From Coriolopsis trogii (taxonomy: Eukaryota; Basidiomycota; Agaricomycetes; Polyporales; Polyporaceae): DNA of 64,000 nucleotides. The notes beneath the pieces were generated by a model that saw only the letters and a program-made list of their open reading frames with translations, ran no database searches and had not been told where the DNA came from. The DNA is taken from assembly GCA_020543525.1 (NCBI GenBank), contig JAHYIO010000001.1:2480001-2544000 (forward strand), read 5' to 3'. Positions 1-11,179 of this stretch are shown in pieces. The position numbers and the translations under genes are program-made. Within the stretch, counting starts at the first letter, position 1, and each line of letters starts with the position of its first letter.

Positions 1-1183
1 ATACGGCCACTGCGGAGGGATATCAGTCACAAGCCAAACAAGCGCCCGAGTCGTCGGCTACAGTGGCGCGGCGCACGTACCATCCCGTCCAGCGAGGCAC
101 CATACCCAGCGCGACCAAGGTTACCCATCGCCCAGATAGCGGGCCAAAGACCGTGGATAGCGTTCGATCCAGGGAGCGTGACGGCCGTCTCGACGAGGCC
201 GCCCGTGAAGCAGAACTTGTTCCACGTCTGCATCATGCCACCGGTGTAGTCGAGGTCGTGATTCTTCTTGTCCGTGAGCGTGATCTCGAGAGCACCGTCC
301 TTGGTCGTGATGGCCGCCGGGTCATACCACTCCAAGTTGTTCGTCTGCCAATAGTGCAGGTCAACGGCCTCCCAGTAGGGATCGTCTCCAGGGTAAAACG
401 TCCGGCCGTCAACGTTGAACTCGTCGCTGAAGATCAGCTGCCAAGTCTGCCCGGTCACGTAGTCAACCTTTGTGCGAACTTCATCAGGAGTATCCTTATC
501 GATGAGTCCCCAGTTGCCAGCGATGTCTGGAACCTGGCCAGAGGCGTTGATACCGCCGTAGTTGAACCCGCCCAAGGTCGAGAGCTTAGGCTTGGTGAAG
601 TACGTAATGAGAGGGAAGCCCGCGCTGCATAGAATCACGAGTCAGCAACAAGAGAGAGAATTTGAATGTCAGAGGCACGTACAAGAGGGCTACAATACCA
701 GCCACCAGCACGAAGATGCAGCCCAGGTTCATGAACCCGCGGCTCGTCCAGATGTGCCCACCCCTGTCGTTCTTGCGGTCTCTCTGCGGGTCAGGATTGT
801 GCAACTGATCGTCCGGCTCCGGGCCATCGAAGGCAGCAGGGTCCAGGGGCAAGACATACTGTGAGGAGTGGCGACTATAAGTTGGGATTTGGGGAGCACA
901 ACAGAAGCTGCGACTGCAACCTACCTTGTCAGATATAGAGTGGGGGACATGTGTGGATGCGGTGTTCTGAGTCCGGGTTGACGTTAACATACATACCAAA
1001 CATGAGGTGAAGGGAGATGGGGGGACTTACGATAGAGCTTGTGCTCGCCGAGGCACGGAGGCCACGAGCAAACGCGGGCCTCACTTCCTCATGATGGGAC
1101 AGTAGGGAAGTGGTGGAAGGAGCTGTACGAGAGTAGGCGTTGTGTTGGCCTCCTGGCTGAGGGCCTGGCATTGCCAGCAGCAA
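1..1183 (-). CDS. KRE6/SKN1-type beta-glucan synthesis protein (GH16), 3' part cut by window edge
   Basis: Type II membrane protein of the KRE6/SKN1 family, which acts in the secretory pathway on cell-wall beta-1,6-glucan. Reconstructed exons are 1183-1031, 966-925, 858-683, 624-81 and 9-1, all with GT-AG junctions that keep frame. A low-complexity cytoplasmic N-terminus of about 105 residues precedes one membrane segment (about residues 106-134, from GFMNLGCIF to ITYF). The luminal GH16-like domain follows, with family motifs TWQLIFSDEFNVDGRTFY, GLWPAIWAMGNLGRAGYGA and, across the last junction, DGMWPY. The glycosidase catalytic motif should lie beyond the left edge and cannot be seen. Start chosen at the first ATG of the serine-rich N-terminal exon. 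Confidence 0.88.
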
Positions 1184-1807
1184 GAAATCTTGTATGAATA
1201 AGGACTGGTAGGGAGGAAAGGACCGGATACCCCTAGGGCGTGGTGGTGATACAGAGGAAAGATGTGAGATGGACTGATGGACCGCCCGGTGCGGACAAAA
1301 TCCCGCTGCTGTCTTGGAAACCCCCGGGCTGCTGAGAGAGGTCTCAGCCTTCTGTCGGCGCGCTATCCCATGTCAGGTGGATGCCGCATCAACTCCTCAT
1401 CACAGACGCCATCTACAGACTACAGCCTCATCGGAGGCTTGGCGTGCTTAAGAAGGAACAACAGAAAAGCTTCGCCCGCTCGTCTTCAAGCAGAGGAAGC
1501 CTTTCCTTGGAACCATCCTTTAGGAGCATGTCCACTCATTAGCATACGCCGATGCCTCCCATGCACAATACATGCGAGACGTGTCTGCAGGCGGATATCA
1601 CGGCATGCATGTGGGATGGATGAGAATGTTCTAGACAATAGGTGAGACCGTGCGCCACACAGGAGGCTAAGCTGGACCGCACCTATCACCACCTATCCTT
1701 CTCAAGTGGGCGGCCTGGAAAGTGTTGCAGACGGAAAGGCTGCAACATGCACACGAGACATGGATTCCAACAACGAGACACCGCTCCCCTCTCCCCGCTC
1801 GGTTAAT
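1184..1807. other. intergenic, upstream of the KRE6-like gene
   Basis: No gene is supported here. The open frame at 1277-1645 has no recognisable domain, and no adjoining exon could be joined to it. The stretch holds the presumed promoter of the minus-strand KRE6-like gene. Confidence 0.5.
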
Positions 1808-2246
1808 ATTGAGTGACTATCCGTAACGATTTGGATACAACTTTTGCTAGATGGCGGGCCGTGAAAAGTGTGACAGCCCCACCGTGTGGCCAGCGTGATG
1901 TCATCCGTAACGCTCGAGCGCACACGTCTGGATACCAACTTTCTAGATCTATAGCCACGGCCGACGGGCCTCATCGCATCAGCGGATCATGCGCTTTCTC
2001 CCATAACAAGTAGGTACGGGGTGGGAGGAGTGGGGCGAGACGTCCTAAGCGAGGTTTAGAAACGGTTTAGAGATTTGGAAAGGGGGGGTACCCCCCTTTC
2101 CAAACTTCAAGGTTTAGAACAGGTGGGGCTCGTTTGGAACAGACGTCGGACTTTGAAGATGTCACGCTCGAAGCGCCACTCCTCTCGCTGCCGAGTTCTA
2201 GAGTCTCTAAACTAGTATCTAAACACGTTACGGATAGTCACTCATT
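1808..2246. mobile_element. 433-bp MITE-like element with imperfect ~34-bp terminal inverted repeats
   Basis: The sequence GAGTGACTATCCGTAACG at 1811-1828 recurs as a perfect reverse complement at 2226-2243. Weaker pairing continues inward to about 34 bp. The element is flanked on both sides by ATT (1808-1810 and 2244-2246), a possible 3-bp target-site duplication. Inside, 1905-1949 repeats parts of the left terminus in direct orientation (CCGTAACG, GGATAC, AACTTT, TAGAT), and a GGTTTAGA-type motif recurs. A strong hairpin sits at 2074-2104. There is no coding capacity. It resembles a non-autonomous DNA transposon; the superfamily is not clear. Confidence 0.75.
2074..2104. repeat. near-perfect palindrome with G7/C6 core
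   Basis: TTTGGAAA (2074-2081), seven G, TA, six C and TTTCCAAA (2097-2104) form a hairpin with a single unpaired G. It lies inside the inverted-repeat element. Confidence 0.85.
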
Positions 2247-2624
2247 ACCCCGAGTCTGAAGAGTCGAAGTCAGGAACAGCTAGCCGCGCGCCAAGCCTCC
2301 TACTCGTTGAGTCGTTCCTGGAAACCGATTACGTCATGCTTGAAGCTTGTGAGTTCCCCTTTGGCGCAGGTGGTACTTATGTAGAGCGCGCCGGGAGCAC
2401 TGCGTATTCAAATATCCTCACCTACATTCTTTTTGCATTATGGCCAAACTTAAGCATGATGGGTTCAAGTAGTACATCACAACCCGACTGGCCTTATATA
2501 ATGTACATTCGTTGTGGCTTGCCTTCATGCGACTTGACACCGTGGTCACGTTCCAGAGCAATGCCGATTGTGTTGCATTAATGCCATATGCATTGGGAAA
2601 GGGAAACAGGGAGAGGGACAATGG
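2247..2624. other. intergenic, downstream of SNAPc subunit gene
   Basis: I see no supported gene here. Short open frames at 2336-2581 and on the opposite strand show no domain. The stretch separates the inverted-repeat element from the 3' end of the SNAPc-like gene. Confidence 0.4.
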
Positions 2625-3905
2625 TCACGAAGCGTCCATGCCAGCCCCCTCAAGAAGCCCAAGAATTCCAGCATTTGCCCCTTTTCCGATACACTGTCGA
2701 AGCTCATCCACTGCACTCTCCACGCGGGCAAGTCCAGTCTTCTCACCACCTTCACCTCCCACTTCCAACCCATTCTCAGCCGCCATCGCGTCAATCTGCT
2801 TCAAGCGAGTCAGGACGGCTTCATTCGCTCGTCGTAGAGCTGCCTGAGCCGATGCCGTATCGGACGAGTCAGCGCCATTGTGCCATACTGTGGCCAGCAA
2901 GTCGTTCTTCTTCGCCAGATAGCTATCGAGAGACGTGTGCGGTGCTTGTCCTAAGATGACGTGAGTGGACTCGAGTTGTGGACCGGGATTGTAAATTCCG
3001 CTGGGGATCGATGAAGATGCACTAGGACTGTCATCAAGAAGATAGACGGTGTTTTTGTCGACGTATTTCTCCAAAGCGGTGACGGCCTCCTTCGCTCTGC
3101 GGATTTTGTCGCGTTTCGATGGACGACCTTTCTTTTTTCGAGAGGTATTGACGTCTCCGTCCACCGCGAGGTCCTCTGATCCATGCAACGCCGTCGCTGG
3201 ATCTTGCCCTTCTGGTACGAATATTTCACGAGGTAGCACGGAGGGATTCTGCGCGCGTAGAGACGAATGCGGCAGGATGTGGAAGGCTTGGGCGTCGAGC
3301 ATCGTGGCGAGTACGTGTACAGCATAAGGTCGAACACGGAGGAGCTTGGGCTCTTTGATATCTGATGGTAAAGATATCATAGCCTCATATATGTCTGTTC
3401 ATGTTCCATAGGGACATTGAGCCAGCAAGACAGTGACAAGAGGAGTTCTCTCGCACCGATGGGTATCGAGATGTTAGGCAAAGATAATATTGGTGGCGTA
3501 GTAGTGGATGGCTGCGTAGTGTAGAACGTGTACAAACAGAACAGGGCCACGATTCGCGTGAGAGCTGTCTCTGTGGCTACGAGGTTTTCTGAGAGCTTTT
3601 ATTAGCGAGAGGTTTCGGGGATCCAGGACCTGCTTACCAGTGAAGACACGCTCAGTGATGCGGAGGAAGGTCTGACGTGCTCGTCCGTCGTAAACCCTCA
3701 TATGAAGCCAGGACCATCCTTGCTCCGCCCAAAGTCTCTTGAAGAGCTCGAAAGGCGGGCTTATATCGTCCAAACGCTCGGAATAAAGCCTGATCAGCGT
3801 TCCGAGGTCTTCTCGTAGCGCATTGACATATAGAGAGGAAGTGAAGTAGCTGGGCTGAAGAGTGATGTCTCCTCTGGACGTAGACGGCTCAGGTACAACG
3901 GACAT
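2625..3905 (-). CDS. snRNA-activating protein complex subunit 1 (SNAP43-like)
   Basis: Probable SNAPC1/SNAP43 homologue, part of the factor that drives snRNA gene transcription. Exons are 3905-3638, 3588-3457 and 3394-2625, giving 389 residues. The N-terminal half has the SNAP43 pattern: FKRLWAEQGWSWLHMRVYDG, then FLRITERVFTG, then after the first junction IVALFCLYTFYTTQP (the family's LYxxYxTQ core), then IPIDIYEAMISLP and a hydrophobic HVLATMLDAQAFHIL. A basic AT-hook-like stretch, KKKGRPSKRDK, follows, then a charged alanine-rich C-terminus. The second intron was placed at GTGCGAG...AACAG because it restores the IPIDIYEAM block. Divergent from the Ima1 gene, with about 230 bp between starts. 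Confidence 0.7.
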
Positions 3906-4137
3906 ATTCGCGTCAACTCAAGAGTCAGAGCAGGCAATTGAAAGACAATAGACGCCCGCATATGTCACTTGCTACCAAACAGGCGACAATAGCGCGAACG
4001 CGTCCGGGACACGTGCCCGGAGCCCATCGAACGCCCGAATGCTCCGTTCGTGGTAAGTACTCACTCGTCTCCTCAGCCACCGATGCTCCATCTCTCTCCG
4101 CCTTCTAGCTCATAACCCTCCTCTGGTCTCGCCCGCG

Positions 4138-6061
4138 ATGCCTGCTATTATATTCAGGCAACCCAGCCTTGTATCATGTTTTTACTGCCAATCCGCCGTC
4201 ACTCCCCCTCCGCGCAACCCGCGATCCTTCAAATGCCCACACTGCGATTGCTGGAACCACTACGATGCCCGAGGAGAAATCGTATCAGACGAGCCTGCTA
4301 TGCACGACGAGAATCTTAATGCTCGCTCTTTTGCGCGACGTGGTATGTCCGTTCATGCTGACGTCTCCAGCATGGTCTCTTGACGCGCCTTCTCACCCTC
4401 AGCGTCCCCACGAAAGGACCGACTTCCCTCCATGTACGGAAGCTCGTTCTTCTGCCATACGTGCCAGACAAACCAAGTTTTACGCAATAATTTGCTGTCC
4501 AATTACTTGCCTCCACCCAGTGTACGTTCCGAGTATCACAATAACCCGACGAACACCTATCCTAGACATATACCTCCTACTTTACAGGACCCCGAGTATG
4601 AGCGGCGCCTTGAAGAACTTCCGGAATACCAACGCTCCATTGAGATACGATACCCACCTATATGCGCCAATTGCCTTCCCACTGTTGAAGCAGAAATTCG
4701 CAAACGAGACCAAGAGGCTCGTGTCCGCGCGCTCGGCGGTGCTTTGAAGACCACAAGGGGAACAGACAACCGCAGACGTTCTTCCGCTACTCAGAAGGAC
4801 AAAGATAAACTTGAACGAGAGTTACGAATGTGGAGAGTGCGCGGATGCCTGTGGGGAGCTAGCCTAGTAGGTGCATTAGTGGGATATGCTTCTGGTCAGT
4901 CTCTCGCACAAAACGTATGGTGCCACACTAACTGCAAGATGACTGTGCTAGTTGCCGCGTCGTATTCCCTTCTCTCTCTACCAGAATCCACCCAATACGT
5001 GCTGCCCGTCATTGTCCTTGTCTCTATCTTGTGGACAGCCTGGGACCCAACTTATGCCACATTCAGAAGATACCAATTCCAAGGCAGAACGGTCCGAGTG
5101 CATGGCAAGAAGCAGTATAGCGTGAGTCTGCCAATTGGATATGTCCATGTCCTGTATGTTCACATTCTGTGCCGCGCCTCTCAGCTGATGCAGTTTATCG
5201 TATGGGTATCGCGATTGACCACCGCATCATTATGTGCATTGCCAGCAGTGAGACCGGAATGGGATCTCCTACATCTATGGACCAGTCCTCGTTCAAGAGC
5301 AGCTCGAATATACAGCGGTTCTATGCTTGCTACGGAGATCACCGTGAGTGTGTCCTATGCATATCTTTCTCATCGGATTGACTCATAATTAGCCATAGGT
5401 TCTTATATGCGCCGCGCTCTTACTGCAAGTACAACGTCCGCCTCCAGTGAGGCTGGTCGACTCGAAAAGTCACCTTCGACAGCTATCTTCTACGCCCTCC
5501 CTCACTTCCTCTCGCGACGCCACACCAATAGTCGCCGAGCCCGACATGCTCGCAAGTCTCACTCTCTCAAACAACCCGGTCCTTGCGGTACCTCCAACTC
5601 AGAATCCCATTTTCGGCATGCCCTCGCTATCTAATGTGGCGCGGTCCGTGTCACCGCCTCGTCGACCAAATAGCGCTGCTGCACGCTCTCCGGGAATGGA
5701 CATCGACATGGACGATGATGACGCGGATCCCGACGCCATGGACATCGACCCGGCTTCTCCTGTGAAGAAGCCAAGTCGTAGTGACGACGGGTCGTGGCTC
5801 CGCCCACAACGGTTCTTTGCACCGGAAGAACCAACGGGGTTGGAAACATTGTTTGCACGGACAATACGACTGGCGGATTCGTCAGAGCAGAACAGGAACG
5901 GACAGCACTCGAATGGTGCGCGCAGGAATCTTCAGTGGGGTGGAATTGTTCGCTACTGGCGAATGTGGCTTGTGCTATCTATTGTTCCATTATTCGCTGC
6001 CGTTGGATATAAGATTTGGCGTGTACGTAGGGAGAGGCCTTTTGGGCCTGATTGGCTGTGA
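4138..6061 (+). CDS. Ima1-like inner nuclear membrane protein
   Basis: Homologue of fission yeast Ima1/animal Samp1 (NET5), an inner nuclear membrane protein linked to centromere and cytoskeleton attachment. The N-terminal Ima1_N domain carries four cysteine pairs: CFYCQS, CPHCDCW, FFCHTCQTNQ and PPICANC. Introns at 4343-4402 and 4522-4587 join FARR to ASPRKDRLPS and YLPPPS to DPEYERRLEEL. Membrane segments follow around 4840-5420, then a Ser/Pro-rich stretch with a D-rich patch (MDIDMDDDDADPDAMDID). The last segment, WRMWLVLSIVPLFAAVGY, lies just before the stop. The 4522-4587 intron has a length divisible by three, so retention would stay in frame. A further in-frame intron near 4896-4949 is uncertain. 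Confidence 0.82.
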
Positions 6062-6211
6062 TGTACTCTGCTCTGTTCTCGGATACATGTTGTGTCGGGA
6101 AATCCCCGTGCTATCGAATGTCACTTCCTCGCATTGTATGGATTGTGTTCAAATGTAGCAGTAAGTCGTTGGGTGCGCCGATATTGGCGACTAATGTCGA
6201 GTCTGTTACGG

Positions 6212-7751
6212 TCAGAGTGAGTCTTCGCCTTCGGATCCTGACATGTTTCGATATCTCACCTGTTCGGCTCCAAGCAGTCGCATGAGACCTTCGTATACCC
6301 AGAGGGCAGAAGCGTTCACAGGGAATGCACGGAGCAGAGTGGGACTCAAACCGCGGAAGTACCCTCGGTATCCCCCCTCTGCAAATATTTGCTTTGCGGT
6401 CCCTATGAAGGACGGGCGGGGAAGTGTGTGTGGAGTGGCCATCATGCGACTACACTCGAGCATCAATATGTTGTAGCCCATAAGTTGGCGCACTCACTTC
6501 TTGATATTGTCGGCAGGAATAGCCATGATCCAGTACACAAAGGAGCCCAAACCACCTGATAAGAAGTTCGCTGTAGGGATACTTATCTATTCAAGCTGTT
6601 AATGCCCAATGAACCACATGTCGAGTACTTGAGATCTTATACGTACTGCATAAGGTGTCCCATCTAGTTTGGCAAAGCCTCGCATGAGCACCTATAGGCA
6701 CTCGTAATTCCGTGTTACTGACGTGAGAACGTGGAACCATACCTCGAACGACCCGAACATCCATAGGAAGTTGCTGCGAAACGCCAGGCTGCCGGTGAAC
6801 CCGGACCAAAGCCCTAACACACCGTGTGAATGGACGATTTGACGGGCGCAGTCAATTGGTCCTTTGTAGACGCGGTCTGCGGTCGATCTTTGTAGCTGAA
6901 GCTGTAGCTTCACTATACAGCCCAGCGTAGTCAGCTTTACGATTCCGACAACGAGTCGCGCTGACATAACCTACCTTTCAGTTGTTCCATAGGTGTCGCA
7001 AGTAGTGCACTGACTAGAGGCGTCAGGGATTGGTGATTGGAATCACTTCTGATACAGACCTCGTCCATCCCGCAAACAGCCCTGCAATACCGTGACCTAC
7101 GACTGTCAAACGCTTCACATCCGATCCTGGAACTGTTTCCGTGAAACCACTCTTAAACAAAAAGAGGCGGTAGTTGTGTAACGAGCCCAGGAGCAGCGAG
7201 TCTATCGCTGCCCATCCAACAGCTGGTGGAGTTGCACCCTTGTAAAGCGCAAAAATTGACTGCATGGCGAGACATATTTAGCTGGCTCGGACGACCTCTG
7301 CGACGTGGCATGAAGTACCTCGTTCCGGATAGTCTTGAGAAGACAATCAATGGCACCTCTGTACGTCCCGGGAGGAGAGCATTGCATTCGTGTCTTGATC
7401 GTGTCAAAGCTTCACGAGTAGACATTAGCGGGCAGCACATGAAACCTGCAGGCCGTCGCGTTCGTATCATGGGAGCCTCTTCCGCATGTAGATGTAAAGT
7501 CTGACGTACTGTATATGGGGCGATCCTCGTACCCGTGCCCAACGGCGACCTAGGTATGGATTCATTAAGACAAATGAGGGGACGAGTGTGAGCATGCGTC
7601 TAGTACCTTCGTCAGCCCTATGAAAGTTCAACCATGTTCGATGTTCGGTCAGCGTTGACGCAAGCAGTCTGCCTTGTGAGGTTCACTTCTCACCGCTGCC
7701 AACGCCTGCAACTGCACCGACGAAGCGCACTTGATGTTGTTCAGCCGCCAT
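6212..7751 (-). CDS. mitochondrial carrier family (SLC25) transporter
   Basis: Inner-membrane carrier of about 317 residues in eight or nine exons. The start is the ATG at 7751, opening MAAEQHQVRFVGAVAGVGSG. The three carrier signatures are GFDTIKTRMQ, PMEQLKVKLQ and PADNIKNRMM, each followed by its YKG/YRG matrix-helix motif (TYRGAIDC, VYKGPIDC, GYRGYFRGL). The first signature has Gly where Pro is usual, a feature seen in some members of the carnitine/ornithine-like branch. The C-terminus is short and acidic (GSEGEDSL). I cannot assign the substrate. Several exons are very short: the second and third coding pieces together give only LTKVAVGHG, so gene callers may misread the 5' end. Confidence 0.82.
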
Positions 7752-8013
7752 CGTCCTTGGCTGGATACCTATGTATCCGCCAGTGCCACGCACAACCTGC
7801 GACGGAGTCAGCGGAGAAAGATTCGTCAATTGCTAATTAGCCGGACTATCCCGCCGGCTGCACTGCCACTGCCGGTAATGACACGTTAACGATTCCCAGC
7901 GCTTACAATAGCCTTCCCCACACTCAGCTGGGACCGGTTGTTCACGACTCTCTTGTCTATTCCCTGCCAAAACTCCCCCTTGAGCTCGTATGCGCTGCTA
8001 AGAGCTACAGCAA

Positions 8014-8959
8014 ATGGCGGACGAAGCGGAGGAAGCGACCAAACAATGTCGCATATGCTTGGACGGCGAAGACCCGGAGCTGGGGAGGCTGATTCGCCCG
8101 TGTCTATGCAAAGGGTCCATTAGCGTAAGTTGACTCAGACCCGATATACTGACCAATTTTGACAAACCTCCAATCTCGTACACATAGTACGTCCATGTCA
8201 AGTGTCTACAACGATGGAGGAACGTATCCGCTTCGCGGAGTGCGTTCTATGCTTGTCCCCAATGCGGGTATCACTACCACTTTGCACGCACTCGTGTGAT
8301 GGGTATAGCGACAAACCCAGGTCAGCAGATATGTATGCTCCGCCTGTCGTCTCTGATTGATTGTGCTCGTAGTTGTCATTGCCACACTCTCAACGCTCTT
8401 CTTCACAATCCTCGTCCTCCTTAGTTCTTTCGTCACAACCTACTTCATGAGCGACGAGGACGACTCGACTTACTACTTCACGTTCTGGTACCCCTACGAT
8501 GTCTTCCGAAACCTTGTTAAGATGACGATTGGCATCCTCGCCGACGATAGACTGCTCGAAGATACCATCATGCGCCAGAGAGTTGGTTCTACGCGAGCCA
8601 GAGAACCGAGGGGACCTCCGACTCTCCTTCAACGTTTCATTCGACGTTTTGTGCTCGGCCTACCTGTCGTGGGCGCCGGTTCCATTGCTCACATGCTCCT
8701 ATCCTTACCCATTCACCTCCCCTGGATGCGCATGCGCGGTCGACGCGCCGCACGACAGTCCAAAGACCTTGTAGCTCTCATCATCCTGGCGGTCGTGTTG
8801 GCAGGCGCCGCAAGGCAAGTCGGCCTCCGCATTTCTCCGCATGCAGCGCACTGAGCTCCGTTGCTAAACAGAGCCTTGTACAAGGTATATCGCTTCACAG
8901 AGAGGATGACACAGCGGCTACTTTTGCGTGCCGAGGATGCGATCCTCGAGGTTGGCTAA
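8014..8959 (+). CDS. RINGv (MARCH-type) membrane E3 ubiquitin ligase
   Basis: Probable membrane-bound E3 ubiquitin ligase. The RING-CH domain is at the N-terminus: CRICLDG, then RPCLCKGSIS, then after the first intron YVHVKCLQRW and FYACPQCGYHYHF. This gives the C4HC3 set with histidine in the fourth position and the conserved tryptophan. Introns 2 and 3 use GTAAGT and GTCAGC donors. Two hydrophobic segments follow (VIATLSTLFFTILVLLSSF and a second near VVGAGSIAHMLLSLPI), then LVALIILAVVLAGAA. A final intron with a GC donor, 8815-8871, joins AGAAR to ALYKVYRF and EDAILEVG, a block typical of fungal members. Without it the frame ends early at 8854. Confidence 0.82.
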
Positions 8960-9349
8960 CTCACTGTCTTGTATCGTACGAAGAACGGTAGCAATGTAAC
9001 ACAGGACAGGCAGTATTATATATATGACACATCGGCCCGGTTTCGATTCTATATCTAAAGAATAATGCTGTCTTCAAGCGGACCAGATGCTAGGGCCGGT
9101 GGCCAACCGGGCCCTGCATGCGTTACACACGCGGGCGCCAACCTACGATAAAGACAGCAGGAGGCTGAACACTCCTTGTTAGCCACCTACATGATCTATC
9201 CCTACTATAAGACTTTGCCAGGGCATTCTCTTTACTCTGAAGTTCGACCACCGTCGCGCACACTCTACAAGGCCCTCCTTCGCTGGCTGTAGTCTACAGT
9301 ACGCACTCAAGCAGCCACAACATCGCAACCGGGCCGGATTAGGTTCAAC
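8960..9349. other. intergenic, RINGv to RNase III gene
   Basis: No gene is supported. It holds an AT-rich stretch near 9016-9026 (TATTATATATA), probably in the 3' flank of the RINGv gene, and the presumed promoter of the RNase III gene. Confidence 0.4.
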
Positions 9350-10733
9350 ATGGTCAAGCACACCATCCTTCAGTCAGCGATCGAGCAAGCGATTAACCAG
9401 CCCAACTTTGCCGCTTCACTCCCGCCCCTCTCGGACAAGACATGGCTCAAGATTCTGGCAGGCACGCAACAGGCGCGAGCAGAGAACGAACGACTCGAGT
9501 TCGTCGGGGACGCTCTCATGTACGCCACATTGGGTCGGCAACTCTACGCCCAGTTGCCCAATGGGACGCCACACCTTTATACAGTGCGTCACTCCTCTTG
9601 TGATCTTGAGCGTACGGGTCGGTCATGTCGCGAGACACCCTAGTGCGTCCGAGCGGTTCTACACTCCAACGCCACATTCTCTCTGCTCGCTGAGAAGTTG
9701 GATATCATGGCGGTCAGCAATACGGTCCTGCAAGGCTTGACCCGAAGGACCTTTGGTGAAGGTGCAATGGCTCCGAACAAAAGCAAACCTGAGGTCAAGG
9801 CCACCGCGGATCTGTTCGAGACTGTCATAGGGGCGTACTACCTAGACCGAGGATTTGAGGCGCTGTATGCATGGGTCGAGGAGATTTACACGCCTTTGAT
9901 CAAGGTAGTGTCTGATGCTTTTTTCGCATAGTAAGTTCCTTCACATGTGCACGCCCTCTTTATAATTTCCCCTTCTTGCGCAGTCAACATACTCCGTTTG
10001 GTACATATAAGGGACCTGGTGCGAAGAAGCGTACCATGGAGCCGTTTGTGTACCATTCGGGACGTTTGACCACTGGACCAGTCATACATGAACGTCCAGT
10101 ACCGAAGTCTTCGCCGAAGAAACCGCAGAGAGTACATCTCAGCCCTGTCAAACCGCGACTCCGCATGCTGGACAAACTGAAGTCACGCATGTCAGCTCGT
10201 CCAAGTGCGAAAGAGACTATCTTAGGGCCGTCCAATAGTGCGTCTTGCATTCATACGAGCATATTGCCATTCGTATTGATCCAATAATAGTCAAACCAAA
10301 GGGCAAGATAATGCCTCAGCTATCGTCAAGGAAGGCGGCCGTTCAGAAGAGTGCGCCACTGGTCAAGCAGGCTCCAATCATCATTGATCTAACGCTTGAC
10401 ACCGATTCGGACGATGATGAGCCTGTCGTTCGTCCGAAGCTCGTTGCGCCACGCATCCCGCGACCTATGGTATCCAAGCTACCGACGCCTGCTGTCGTCG
10501 TTGCTCCACCTCCTCCTGCAATGGCTCATACTGGCGGTACTTCATCAGAATCAGAAGATGAGATGATGTTGGAGAGCATGCTCACCGCAGATACACTTTG
10601 CTCCGACATGGATTTGGGTTCATCTGACGTCGAGGGGGCAGGTCCATCGAAGATTTTGTCGAAGGGACTGGATGGCTCTGTGGATATTGGCCAGTCTGGT
10701 ATGCGCGTTCCCTGGACTGCGTTCCGCCGGTGA
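9350..10733 (+). CDS. single RNase III-domain protein with disordered tail
   Basis: One RNase III catalytic domain followed by a long disordered tail; no helicase, PAZ or obvious dsRNA-binding domain. Exons begin at 9350, 9644, 9985 and 10292. The signature ERLEFVGDALM holds the first acidic pair, and DLFETVIGAYYLD holds the D-x-x-E pair, so the four catalytic acids look intact. The tail is basic and Pro/Lys rich, then carries IIIDLTLDTDSDDDE, a strong match to a SUMO-interacting motif followed by acidic residues. It is not a Dicer by architecture. It could act in rRNA or snRNA processing, or be a mitochondrial-ribosome type fold, but the intact active site argues for a working nuclease. Confidence 0.82.
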
Positions 10734-11179
10734 CTCGCCTCGTTATGCGCGGACGTACTCATCGGTCCCTTCGTATATCCTTCACCATGCCACCATACCT
10801 ATGACTCTCTATGCACTTGTCACACTACCGCCACATGATCTAGCATCAGTTTGGAATACCATGATGACACACACGACTGTCCGATGCGAGCCTGTATTGT
10901 AGCGCTTTGGCCACGAATCAGATATGCACAATTGTCGATCGCGAAGACCGTGACCGTTTGCGTTCGCATCGTGCACTGTACTGTATACAGGTGACTGCCA
11001 GTGTACATTACTTGACGCGTTGACGCGCGCACGTGGTTGTGACACACGCGTAAGAGCAACGCGAACCGCGTTTGTCTTACAGCTACCTACTTGTACTCGA
11101 CCGCCACTGCGCCACGGCTTACTCTCTGTCGACCACTGTCACCGCTCTCCCTGGTTAAAATTGCTAGGTCAACAGTATA
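10734..11179. promoter_or_regulatory. MAD2 upstream region with two ACGCGT boxes
   Basis: This 446-bp stretch has no supported gene. ACGCGT occurs at 11015-11020 and 11046-11051, about 160 and 130 bp before the MAD2 start. ACGCGT is the MluI cell-cycle box bound by MBF in yeasts. Function here is inferred from motif and gene role only. Confidence 0.5.

Noticed and set aside
1277..1645. 122-codon plus-strand open frame
   Set aside because: No domain, no splice partner and a Cys/Arg-rich random look; kept as intergenic.
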